Below are positions 24,685 to 36,600 of a stretch of 64,000 bases of DNA, one piece after another. Numbering within the stretch: the stretch's first letter is position 1; each line of letters begins with the position of its first letter. The stretch is from positions 2,496,868 to 2,560,867 of the forward strand of contig RPFO01000050.1 of the NCBI GenBank assembly GCA_009746045.1, given 5' to 3'. The stretch is from Mesostigma viride. Lineage: Eukaryota; Streptophyta; Mesostigmatophyceae; Mesostigmatales; Mesostigmataceae. The position numbers and the translations under genes were made by a program. Under the pieces are notes generated by a model, which saw only the letters and a list, made by a program, of their open reading frames with translations, was not told where the DNA came from and ran no database searches.

Positions 24685-25989
24685 CCTACGAGCTAGACAA
24701 AAAGGAAGCCTAGAAGTTCTGGTGAGTGCTCGATCAGAGCTCGTCGTTCCGTTTCTTTGTAAGTTCCGTTTCTTTACGTAGATTGTGTTTTTTGCCTTCT
24801 GCGTGTTGAAGCCTCAAGGCAACCATGCATGCAACACGTCAATGCGGCAAGGCTCTGGAGCATACCGTGCACCTCCCTGAGCATAGAGCAAGCCTGGACG
24901 GAGCATGGGAGCACATGTGATCCCGGCGCGTGTCGTGAATCGTGATCCATCATCCATGTCACCTGCACCAAGAAGGGATGCGTTACAAGATCATACAATG
25001 TCGAAACGTGTACTAGTTATCAGTGTGAACACGCCCTGTGCCAGTTGCCCGTCCCACCAGCAGTATCCAGAACTGAACTGAACGAAAAGCCCCCTCCCTG
25101 AACAGGCTCGAGCTGGCATGGCATCTGGGGGCGCTGCAGGTGCTGGTGGTTCTTCAAAATTCAGCAATTTTTGCCCACCGGCACCACGTGGCGGCTCGCT
25201 GCAGATGCGGCTAGGCGTGTGTGGAGCTGGCAATTTTCGTAGGCCCAAGTAATATTCAGCCAACTGCTGTATGTAATTCATTACGAGCAGTTATTTGTTG
25301 GAATCTTGGATGCTTCTCCCCCATTTTACATATCTGTTTCATTAATATTTGGTTTCATTTTTTGTCAACAAAAATACTAAAAAGATGCCCACCGGCTTAC
25401 CCGAAAAGAAAAATGGGATGGTCGAGCCCATATTTCCCGGCCGGCTTCCCACTAGCCAGCAGCCCAGCACCCGGCCGAGTGTTGCAACCCTGAGTGTGGC
25501 ACTCATCGTAAACTGTTTCCGTGGCAAGTTTCATCAAGTCCTGATGCATGGAGTACATCGCACACGACCAGATGGCATTTCACCGTTCTTACGCAAGGGA
25601 GCTCCATAGTTAACCATGCATTTCCGCATTGAATTCACGGAAAGGAGTCAGTGAATCACAACTCTTTAACATCTCTCATAAACCTGACGCCAGCGAGCTA
25701 CGGTACGTCCATTCGTTTCCTATTACGGTTCGGAGACAACTACGGGATAATAATGCTTTCATGTGGTTAATCCACGGCCCACAGATGGGTAGCTGCCTGC
25801 TGAGGTGAGCTTATTGATTGCCGCCATGGCGGCGGCCATAACCGTAGGTGGAGCCCGTACCAACCGCCATGCTGAAAACCGCCTGTGAAGCGCCCAATGT
25901 GGAGAACTCCGCGTGACTTGGTGAGCTGGATGCATTATCCCAGGTTCCACTTCGCAATTTGCGGTCACTGTGGCTTTTCCTTGAGCGGG
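24685..25989. other. Intergenic region
   Basis: About 1.3 kb without a supportable gene. The first part should hold the promoter of the secreted-protein gene. The short frames present have no recognisable family. Confidence 0.4.
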
Positions 25990-26728
25990 TCTCTATTAAT
26001 TAATTAATTAATTAGGAACATAACTCCGTTGGGAGCGGGTCTCTATAGCGGGTCGTGGCAAACTTACTTGCTTATGCGGCCAACCAGGTAGACACCTTCT
26101 CCTATGGCAGGGTCCCCTTGTCCCGTTGCAACCCACTGGCAAACTTGTGCGTGCCCTGCACTGACGCGGCGCGACCCGGACCTATGTGACACATGCAATA
26201 TTTGCTTGAGGATGCAGGGCTTCTGTGGGGACCGATCTGTACTCCGCGCGCGCATGGTAGACAGGGAGAAATGGGCTGCCGCCTGCGAGACGCACCTTCC
26301 TGAGGGGCATGCTCCTGTTTTCTCCCCACGGGCCCCGCGGCCGGCCCATTGCTAGAATGCAGCTAGGCTAAAAGTCTGCAGGTGGAGGTCACTGCCCCCG
26401 AGGATAGCCGCTACACTACCGCCTCGTCTGCCATTACAGTAGAGGACAGTACGACGGGTAGGGGGGCAGAGGCTAGCTCCCCCTTCCCCCATGCCACAAG
26501 GTGCTCGATCGGACCCGTCCAACTAATCCAGCCGGGGCATCCCCTGTGGGTGCAATGTGTCCCGTATGCGCGTGAGCATTGAATTGCTATGAAGATAGAC
26601 ATGAGCTAACAGGCTCAGTGCCGATCTAGAGGCGAGGCACATCTAGCAAGGCTGGCGGGCCCATTTGTGCAACACAACTCCGTTGGGAGAGGCTCTTATG
26701 TGACAGACAGCCCTGAGAGGGGGCATAT
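25990..26728 (-). mobile_element. LINE tail debris
   Basis: A TTAA tail and the hairpin ACTCCGTTGGGAG occur at 25995-26035 and again at 26673-26690, marking 3' ends of minus-oriented LINE copies. Between them CCAACCAGGTAGACACC matches the RT-downstream region at 18940. A block at 26350-26440 is shared, inverted, with 46180-46265. Confidence 0.65.
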
Positions 26729-26865
26729 ATTCTGATCAGACACTCCGCAAAGGTGAAAACCTTTGCGTTCAGTGCCAGGCCGCGGAAAACGCGGAAAACG
26801 CGATCTGCAAATGAATCCGACCGGAATCGAACTGGGGACCTCTCGCATCAATTTTGCTGACTATA
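26729..26865 (-). mobile_element. SINE nested in LINE tail, with 8-bp target duplication
   Basis: A 137-bp copy of the tRNA-derived repeat. It starts (minus sense) at TATAGTCAGC, carries the B-box-like GTTCGATTCCGG, and ends CTGATCAGAAT. GGGCATAT is present on both sides (26721-26728 and 26866-26873), and the interrupted sequence is the LINE tail found intact near 14580. This defines the SINE ends. Confidence 0.8.
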
Positions 26866-26873
26866 GGGCATAT

Positions 26874-27654
26874 AGTTTGTAACACATTCTGAGCTACAAC
26901 CTGCATCACCATCATCGTGGGGTGAGGAGTGTTGCAACTCAGGGAAAAAAAGCGCACTTGTAAACGTCTTCTGGACATGACTCCCCAACGTAAAAAATGT
27001 TACGTTCCTCTGTTCGGTGCAAACAAAAGTCACTTAAATTGAAATTTTAATGGGAGAAATGCGTATACACGTTGCTGACATAATTGATACAAATGACCAA
27101 AATTGTTGGAACAAAGTAACGCACAGTGAAATCCAACGGCATGCCATGGCACACAGGCTCACATGCCTGCTACAACCAAGTGAAATAATCTTTGTCGGGG
27201 CCAAGTTGGATCCTGGCATGATGCACTAGGTACACGCATCCTCGCACCCCCGCGGCACCTGTCTCTACAGAATGAGCTAGATCCGTATCCACAGATCAAT
27301 GCGACAACATATACATATGGACAAACCTGCCCATTGATATGGCCGAGTTACCTGTTGTGCCACCAACACAGGCGCATTCTCCTGACAAGCGGACCCAGGC
27401 CCGCGGTCACTCTCGCGAGAATGCACTCAGGGCACACACGGCCCCTCTTAAACATCACCACTCTTCTGACCTCCGACTTCAGCATGACCGAGATGAGATC
27501 GTCTGTCTACATCGCAAGATCCCTATTCACATAGGATCAGAGGATCCACCGACGATGCTCTATGGCTCCCCGACCGGACCGTGTGCCTCATTGTCGGGGC
27601 TGCGTGGCCAATTCATGAATGGATTGATGAGCAATCACAAGATCCCTAAAGCCC
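26874..27654. other. 3' flank of ferrochelatase
   Basis: Remainder of the LINE tail to about 26935, then roughly 700 bp with no recognised gene that should include the ferrochelatase 3' UTR. Confidence 0.4.
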
Positions 27655-30600
27655 TTACAAGATGCCCCACGAGTGCAGCATCCCCTTCCCCGTAACCATC
27701 TCCACCGCCACCCACATGAGCGCGGCAAACATGGCCAGCCGGCCGTTCCAGGTCTCCGCGCTCTTGGTCCAGCCCCACTCCCACAGGTTGACCGGCGAGG
27801 GGATACTCTGCCGCCCCTTGTCAAACTGCTCCAGCAGTGATGCCACGCTCGTCATTGCGGGGACCAGCATGTTGCTCGACTCCATCTCCACCTGGACCTG
27901 GAAGCAGGCACACAAGCATAGTGATGATCATGTGACGTAGTTAGTTTGTAGATTAGGGAAACAAACATAACTTCAAACACGTGATGCTGTAATTGCATCA
28001 CTCCCCGGAAAGGAGAACTTTTGCGGTTGGACTATAGGTGTCAGCTGGCGATGCCTTAGGATCAGGAGACGTCCCTCCTATAGTCAGCAAAAGTGGGTGC
28101 AAGAGGTCCCCAGTTCGATTCCGGCCTGGATTCATTTGCAGATCGCGTTTTCCGCGGACCGGCACTGAACGCAAATGGTTTTCACCTTTGCGGCGTGCCA
28201 AATCAGAATAACTTCAAACGCGTGATGCTGTAAGTTTGCTGACTGCAGGTATGCACAAAGTAACAGACTTGAACGAAAATGGCAGTCTCCACCCGGGCTG
28301 GAAAGAAAAAGAAAAACAACCGAAATCCATCAATTTATAAACTGTAAACCTTGTTACTTGTCTCAACCGGGACAAGAGAAAAAGTTAAAATAATATTTTA
28401 AAATATTTATGTATCCTGATGTATACATTTGTGAATCTAAACATAGGTTGTGAGCCGTAAAACCCCTAAATACTCACCCTTCACCAACCCTTTCACACCC
28501 CCACCACACCACCATACCACATCATGGCGGGGGTCACCACAGGCATCGTGCAGATAACACCCGTGGCACCAACGACAGCGATCGTCATATTTACCATCGG
28601 CACTCGCCTCGGGGTCAACGTGATCAAGTTCCCATATTATGTACTCTTCACATGCGGAACCCGACAACCACCCCCCTGTCAAGCATATCTGACCCCGATG
28701 TTATGTACTCACCATGACATGGCCTCAACAAAGAACAGCGCGCCAATGGGATAAGCGTTATACTATAACACTTGGTGCAGTACTTATTTAACCGCTCACC
28801 ACGGGGTCGGGCGTGGACATGGCCCCCACAAAGGGCAGCGCGCCGATGACCGCGTCCGCCAGGTCATCGATGAACTTGCCGTTGGTGTTGAGCGCGGGGA
28901 CACGGCGCCAGTTGACCACCCCACTCTCTAATGCCAGCTCGCGGTACTCCATGTCGATCTCCTCCAGCGTCTCAATGTGCTCGCTCACAAAGCTGTGGGG
29001 TGGGCAACGTTTAGGAAAAGTTAGGCGGCGGCGGCGGCGGCGGCGGTGGTGGTGGTGGTGGTGGTGGTGGTGGTGGTGGTGGTGGTGGTGGTGGTGGTGG
29101 TGGTGGTGGTGGTGGTGGTGGTGGTGGTGGTGGTGGTGGTGGTGGTGGTGGTGGTGGTGGTGGTGGTGGTGGTGGTGGCGGCGGTGGCGGTGGTGGTGGT
29201 GGAGGCATGTGCACGAGACAGCAACGTTACACAATGTGGGCAGAAACGTCTCAACGTGCTTGCTCGCAAAGCTGGAATTACAGTGGAGGGGGGAGGGAGG
29301 GAAAGGGGCGAGGGTGTGGGTGTGTGGGGCGAAGAGCGCACATGCCTGATCAAGGAACATTCACGCAGAGTGGACAAAGCGATTATAGTCCCGGGGGGGC
29401 GGGGGGGGGGCATTCTTGCAAAATTGATTGTTGGGAAGCACCTGCCCGACTGCCTCGCCCTCCCACCCACCCACCCACCCACCCACCCACCCACCCACCC
29501 ACCCACCCACCCACCCACCCACCCACCCACCCACCCACCCACCCACCCACCCACCCACCCACCCACCCACCCACCCACCCACCCACCCACCCACCCACCC
29601 ACCCACCCACCCACCCACCCACCCTCCCTCCCTCCCTCCCTCCCTCCCTCCCTCCCTCCCTCCCTCCCTCCCTCCCTCCCTCCCTCCCTCCCTCCCTCCC
29701 TCCCTCCCTCCCTCCCTCCCTCCCTCCCTCCCTCCCTCCCTCTCTCTCTTTCCCCCGTTGCGTTACACCCGTTGGGTAGCACAGAACGTGCACGCTTGTT
29801 CGCGCCTACCTGATGGGCACCGCCAGCAGGTCCTTGCACCCGTTGGCCCCTAGCTCCACAATCGTCTCGTCCGTGTACGGTCGCAGCCACTCGACGGGGC
29901 CCACGCGCGACTGGGGGGGCGGGGCGGGCCATTTGAGCAAGGAGCGTGATTAGGGGGGTGGTGGTGGGGGGGGGCGGAGGAGTGATTTGAGCAGGCAGAA
30001 GCAAAATTTGGAAGACGGAGGGAGGCGGGTCAGATGGAGCAGCAACGAAATTGCAAGGGGTAGAGCTGAGCAACCACATTCAGAGGATAAAACACGGGCT
30101 AAGCACGGGTTAATGCAAGGGTAAGTGCACGGGTTGAAGCACGGGTTAAGGTGGAGGATCGGTAAATAGCCCAACTTAAGGCGTGAATGATCTGGTACCC
30201 GGTTGTAGTATCTAAGCAAATCCGTTCGAAGCTCGCACTAGCGCACTAGCGCAAACTAAATATCTCACAAATGGGTAGCAGGAACACGAGTGCGACATCC
30301 AAACAGAAGACTCATGCGCTTGCTAGCTCCTTGGCTTGCTCTGGGACAAGACAGCCCAGTTTAGCCACAAAAGGGGTGCAGTCATTCACACCTTCAGTTG
30401 GGTTCGAGGTTTTGGAGGGGTCAACCCAACTTAAGGCGTGAACCCAACTAAAGGCGTCAATGACTCTACTACACTCTACTAATTTGAACTAAAGATATTA
30501 AAACATACATTCTGAACTATTTCGAACTTAGAACGCCGACCCAACTATCCTATTCGACCCAACTTAAGGCATGAACACAAATTAAGCCGACCCAACCTAA

Positions 30601-33600
30601 GGCGTGAATGACTGTACCCCAAAAGATACTTTTAAAAATCGTAAGCATGAATGGGTTTCGTTGCTCTAAATTGCATCGTGTTCCAAACCCCACGTCTTTT
30701 GGATGTTACTAGCTAAAGCTCTGTTTTTTTGGTTGAAATATTCACCACTTTTATGGGTTTTGCAACTTTCCCACCCTGGCATATGCACAAAATTTTGTTT
30801 GGAGGGCTGTTCTTCTGCATCCGAGTAACATCGTTCATTTGGAGTTGCATATGCATGTAGCCCTTTTTTTGAGGTTGCTAGCTCAAGCTCTTGATCTTAG
30901 GGCCAGAAATACCCCCCAAAGCAGATTTAGTACCATAAAAAATAGCAAATCTTCTCTGTTTGACCTGGTTTTGGGTAGGAAACATCTCTGTGAACGACCC
31001 AACAAGCATGTACAAGAATATCTGAAAAAAAAAGTTAGCCACCTATAATGGCAATTTTTGGACTGTCCACTAGTTGCTACCTACAAACCAAATTACTGCT
31101 CGAGCTTTGTGTCCTACACGCGCTTCTAGATTCTTACATGAGACCTTTCGAATGAGCTATCACACCCTTTGAACAGATGTCGCTGGGTATCATGGGTCGG
31201 AAAACCACCTGCCAGGTGAGGTATTCTTCGATCCTCGTGATCCTCCACCTTAATACTTTTGGCACCAATGCATACCAGCTAGGTTCCGGTAACAGCATTA
31301 AGCAACCCGATCCTCCACGTTAATGCACGGGTTGAAGCACAGGTTAATGCACGGGTGGAAGCACGGGTGGAAGCACAGCTTAATGCACGGGTGGAAGCAC
31401 AGGTTAATGCACGGGTGGAAGCACGGGTTGAAGCACAACTTAATGCACGGGTGGAAGCACAGGTTAATGCACGGGTGGAAGCATGGGTTGAAGCACAGCT
31501 TAATGCACGGGTGGAAGCACGGGTGGAAGCACAGCTTAATGCACGGGTGGAAGCACATGTTAATGCACGGGTGGAAGCACAGATTGAAGCACGGGTTGAA
31601 GCACAGCTTAATGCACGGGTGGAAGCACGGGTGGAAGCACAGGTTGAAGCACGGGTTGAAGCACAGCTTAATGCACGGGTGGAAGCACATGTTAATGCAC
31701 GGGTGGAAGCACGGGTGGAAGCACAGGTTGAAGCACGGGTTGAAGCACGGCTTAATGCACGGGTGGAAGCACGGGTGGAAGCACATGTTAATGCACGGGT
31801 GGAAGCACGGGTGGAAGCACATGTTAATGCACGGGTGGAAGCACGGGTGGAAGCACAGGTTGAAGCACGGGTTGAAGCACAGCTTAATGCACGTGTGGAA
31901 GCACCGGTTGAAGCACAGCTTAATGCACGGGTTGAAGCACAGGTTAATGCACGGGTGGAAGCACAGGTTAATGCACGGGTGGAAGCACGGGTGGTAGCAC
32001 ATGTTAATGCACGGGTGGAAGCACAGGTTGAAGCACAGGTTAATGCACGGGTGGAAGCACGGGTTGAAGCACAGCTTAATGCAAGGGTTAAAGCACGAGC
32101 TGAAGCACAGCGTAATGCACGGGTAAAAGCACGGGTTGAAGTACAGCTTAATGGACGGGTGGAAGCACGGGTTGAAGCACATGTTAATGCACGGGTGGAA
32201 GCACAGGTTGATGCACGCGTGGAAGCACGGGTTGAAGCACAGCTTAATGCATGGGTTAAAGCACGAGCTGAAGCACAGCTTAATGCACGGGTAAAAGCAC
32301 AGGTTGAAGTACAGCTTAATGGACGGGTGGAAGCACGGGTTGAAGCACATGTTAATGCACGGGTCCAAGCACAGGTTAATGCACGGGTGGAAGCACGGGT
32401 TGAAGCACAGCTTAATGCATGGGTTAAAGCACGAGCTGAAGCACAGCATAATGCACGGGTAAAAGCACGGGTTGAAGTACATGTGAAGCACATGATGAGC
32501 CGGTGCTACACAGGAACCGCAGGTCATTCCTTCCTTGATCAATTGGCTCATTCATTAATTGAAGGCCTACGGCTTCGCACGGTACCCCCCTAGGGGGGTG
32601 GCATAATAGGGGTTTGGCTTGCAATAATGTTGGCATGCACAATAGGTCATGGGGAGGTAATGGGAACGATCTGGGACCCACCTGTTTCTATCAAGTATAC
32701 TGCAGCGCACACGATACCTATATCTATGTTCATATGTATATATCTTAGCACACATTTAGTACACCTCGAGCACGCCCGCAAGCATACAGCCTACCTGGCA
32801 GGCGAGCGTGGGCGCGTATGGGAACCCACCCTACAGCTATATTACACTCTAGCGCTTTAAAGCGCGCCCGCATACACAGCATCAATTAAGCAACACAATT
32901 AATTTACACGTGACTGCGTCACGTGAGCATAAGTCCTCACTGGGATGGAGATGGAATGGGATGGGTGGATCTAGCTGTCTAGTTACCAGGGATTCGATTG
33001 AGGTTTTTGCGCTAAGCGCCATGTGGCATATAGAACTACGGAAACTAGCTTAGGCTCGGCCAATTTGTGGCTTTAAGCCAATAATAATTGGGCTAGGCAT
33101 GGCCACGTGTGGCCACTGGCGGGCGGGCAAGTCAGCTAACTTCCCTGGTCACACAATGCTCCCTTCTAAACATGTCACCTGCCACTGGCGGGCGCCCTTC
33201 CGAGTTGCTGGACACGTACTCTACTCTCGTTACTGGCCAGTCGGCTAGTGAGCGTCAGGCAACCAACGCACGCGAGTCGACAGCCACGGGGCACTGGGCC
33301 ATTGTTGACTGGTGGAAGCTACTCGTAGTACTACTAGGGAGACTTGAGGCGGAGAGCCGGCTGGAGCTCAGATTGTCACAGCCAAGTGTGGCGTCACTAG
33401 GTAGTAGCTTTGGATTCAACACGGCCATGATGTGGTGACCAGCAATTGCCAAGTAGCACAGCACCGCCACTTCGTGGCATCTCGGGAACTGTAACTTGGG
33501 GGTGACATCGCCACAATTTGCTAAAACAGGCGCTACACCGCCACATTTGGCCAGCAAACGCCACTAATCAAAACACCGCTAGTTACTAGTTCTACACAGC

Positions 33601-36600
33601 ATAAGGTACCTGGTAGGCGAGCGTGGACACGTTCTGGAACCCTCTCTGCCGCAGCTTGGCCTGGATGAGCGCGACGCAGTCCTCCATCTCGGCCTTGTAA
33701 GGGTCGCCCGCATCGCGCACGTACGAGACAGGCACGCCATGTGCGCTGTAGAAGATGCGTACCTGCAGGACAGGGGCGCGCAGGGGACCAATCGGTTTGA
33801 CATGTATAGGCAATTAGAATCCATGCCTGGTTGATGTGAGCTGACATGCCATGCCACTCGAGCTGTTAAAGATGCGCAACTGCGTGTGAGGAGAGGGGGA
33901 CAACAAGATGAAGTATGCCGTACCAAACATAGGGTATAAAGTAAACAACATGAAATTTATGGTAAATAATATGCAGTATGACCACAAGATGAAGTGTGTA
34001 ACCCACGCTATAGGGCTGACGTCAAGCTGACATGTGGCGCGCCTGATCTGGAAGATGCACACATGCGAGTCTGTGGCGAAATTTCGTGAGATGGTCGAGT
34101 GAAAAATGCCAGCCCGATGTGCTGTAAAAGATGCACACCTGCACACGACGAGAAGGCAACATGTGGGCACCATCCCACGACGAGGACTAGGCACACTAAT
34201 ATACATTGTAGACGACACCAATGTCAGCCGGGCGTGTGAAAACGTGTGCACCGATGCACACCTGCACGAGAGAGGCACTAGAGGCAGCAGGATTACATCT
34301 ACATCTATACACCCACATTATTGGCAGGCTCTTTGATCTCCTCCTCCTCATCTACGACCTGATTGATCCCACCATACCCACATCAGCAGAGCCCCCACCC
34401 ACCCACCATCTTCTCGGGCTGCTCAAACTTCTTGATCTCCTCCCCTTCACATACAACCCCCCCACACAACTCAACCTCCACAAAAGCAACCCCTGTCTCT
34501 ACTATTCCAGCCCACCTTCTCAGGCTGCTCAAACTTCTTGATCTCCTCCTCGATCAGGTCCGCGTTGGCCTCGACGTAGCCCTTGCGCTGGTACCAGCTG
34601 GGAATGACCGTGTGCTCCATCTTGGCCAGGTAGTCGTCGTCACGGAACAGGTGCTCCAGCAGCCGCAGCGACGAGCCCGATGTGGAGATGGAGAACTGTG
34701 GGTAGAGTGGGAGGACGACCAGCTTGGACACCTTGTCCGCCTTGATCTGGTGAGGGACGGGGGAAGGCGGGGGCATAGGTGGAAACTCGAGTATACAGGG
34801 TTGTATCAGCCAGCACGACCAGCTTCGACACCTTGTCTGCCTTGGTCTGATGGGGGGAGGTGGGGGGGGTGGGGTTGGATACGGAAGGGAGCTAGACAGA
34901 CGAGGGGAAATTCCTACGAGAACAAATCGCTACAAAAACAAATCGGCCCAACTCTGGATGCCCAGCGTGGGTACATGGTACCCCAAGGTTTGAAATGGGC
35001 AGAGCGAAAAAAAGCTCCATTGCCTTCCCCGCCGACAGGTTCCACTGGCAACCACAAACCTACATCATGATCACAAAGTGACAAGTCAAGGTGAGTGACA
35101 TGTCACGACCGACTACAAGCATTTGGACATCACCCCAACAGCTCACCTGCTCAATGACCTCCTCTATGAAAGAGCTTCAACAACGGACAAAGGTAAACGG
35201 TCGAATTTTGAGAAAACACAGGCATACAGGCTGCACAGGCGCCGCACCTGCTCGATCGCCTCATTACACAGGCTCCCGCACCCAGACCATGACATCAAGG
35301 TTGCAACTCATCATCGTAAAGGGCACAGTGTGCAGGCATCGCACCAGCTCGATGACCTTCCCCGCCAACAGGTTCCGATAGCCAACCACGGTACTAAAAG
35401 TGACATGTCAAAAATGACGTACCACGACCAACTACAACTAACCACTTGGACACCGCGTGGACAGCTCACCTGCTCGATCGCCTCCTCGGTGAACGGGTTC
35501 CAGTAGCGCATGCCCACGTAGACCTTGGCCTGCAGGCCGCGCGCACGCAGCGAGGCCTGCAGCGCCTCTGCCTGCTCCTGCGTGATGCGGCGCAGGGGGG
35601 AGCCGCCGCCGATGGCCTCGTAGCCTTCCCTCGACTTGGGCGCACGCAGGGTGGAGATGATCTGGGCGAGTGGGCGCTGGAGGAAGCGGAGGGCGGCCGG
35701 CAGCCGGATGATATCCTGCCAACGGGGGGGGAGGGTGCGAAGAATAAACAGAGTGTTAGAGATATGGAGAGATAGAGAGAAATATTACAAATAATTGGAT
35801 AAATGGTTTTAGTAAGTTTTTTTTAATTATTGTATAATGGACTCAGAAGGGGGAAAGAGATACAGATTGAGGGGGGAAAGAGATAAAGAAAGAGGTGGCG
35901 GGGGGAGCCCGGGGGGCAGTTGGAGTGGGGTGAAGGTCAGTAAAAAAAAAAAAGTTGCACAAGGCATTTGGTGGGAATTAGAAGGGGTGAGGCGATCCGG
36001 GATGAGGGTGGATGAGGGGTAAGGCAAACGGCAGGGGACTAAAAAGGGTACCCAAGGGGTGGGGTGGGATGGGCGCGAGGAAGGGGAAGGGGAAGAGGGG
36101 GTGGGGGGGTGGGGGGCAGACGAAAGAAGAGACACAGAGGAACCAAAGTGGGTGGATGGGTGGGCCAAAAGGGGAAAAGGTCCATTGATGTATCATCCAC
36201 TGACAATAAAAGGGGGACAACATGAAGACGAGTCCACTGACCCACCCAACCACCTGGACTTGGTGTGGACATGGCCCCATTCATTTGCAGAAAGACAACA
36301 GGGATGCGCGCTAGCCCATTACATGCTCACGTCATGCTTACATGCTCACATGCCCCGCTTGCCCGTCCGCCTGCCCGCCGAAGCGGCATCCCACCCACCA
36401 ACATAATAATGACCTAACAGGAAAATGCCTAGCTTTCCTGGACTTCGTGGTGGGAGCAAAAGTACCCTCAATAAACTATGTCGTGAACTCAGCAAATGGC
36501 GGTCTCAAATGATGTAAAAAAGAAGAGGAAAAAAGGCGAGCTAACTTGATGGAAATGAAATACAAAGAGCAGAGAGAAATAAAAAATAAAAAATAAATTA

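Noticed and set aside
29021-30079. Gly/Val-rich, Thr-rich and Pro-rich frames
   Set aside because: They cover the GGT, ACCC and TCCC arrays of ferrochelatase intron 5.
31279-32593. 400-residue frames built from Val-Glu-Ala-Arg or Cys-Phe-His-Pro repeats
   Set aside because: 12-bp minisatellite inside ferrochelatase intron 4. Both strands are open, so frame length is uninformative.
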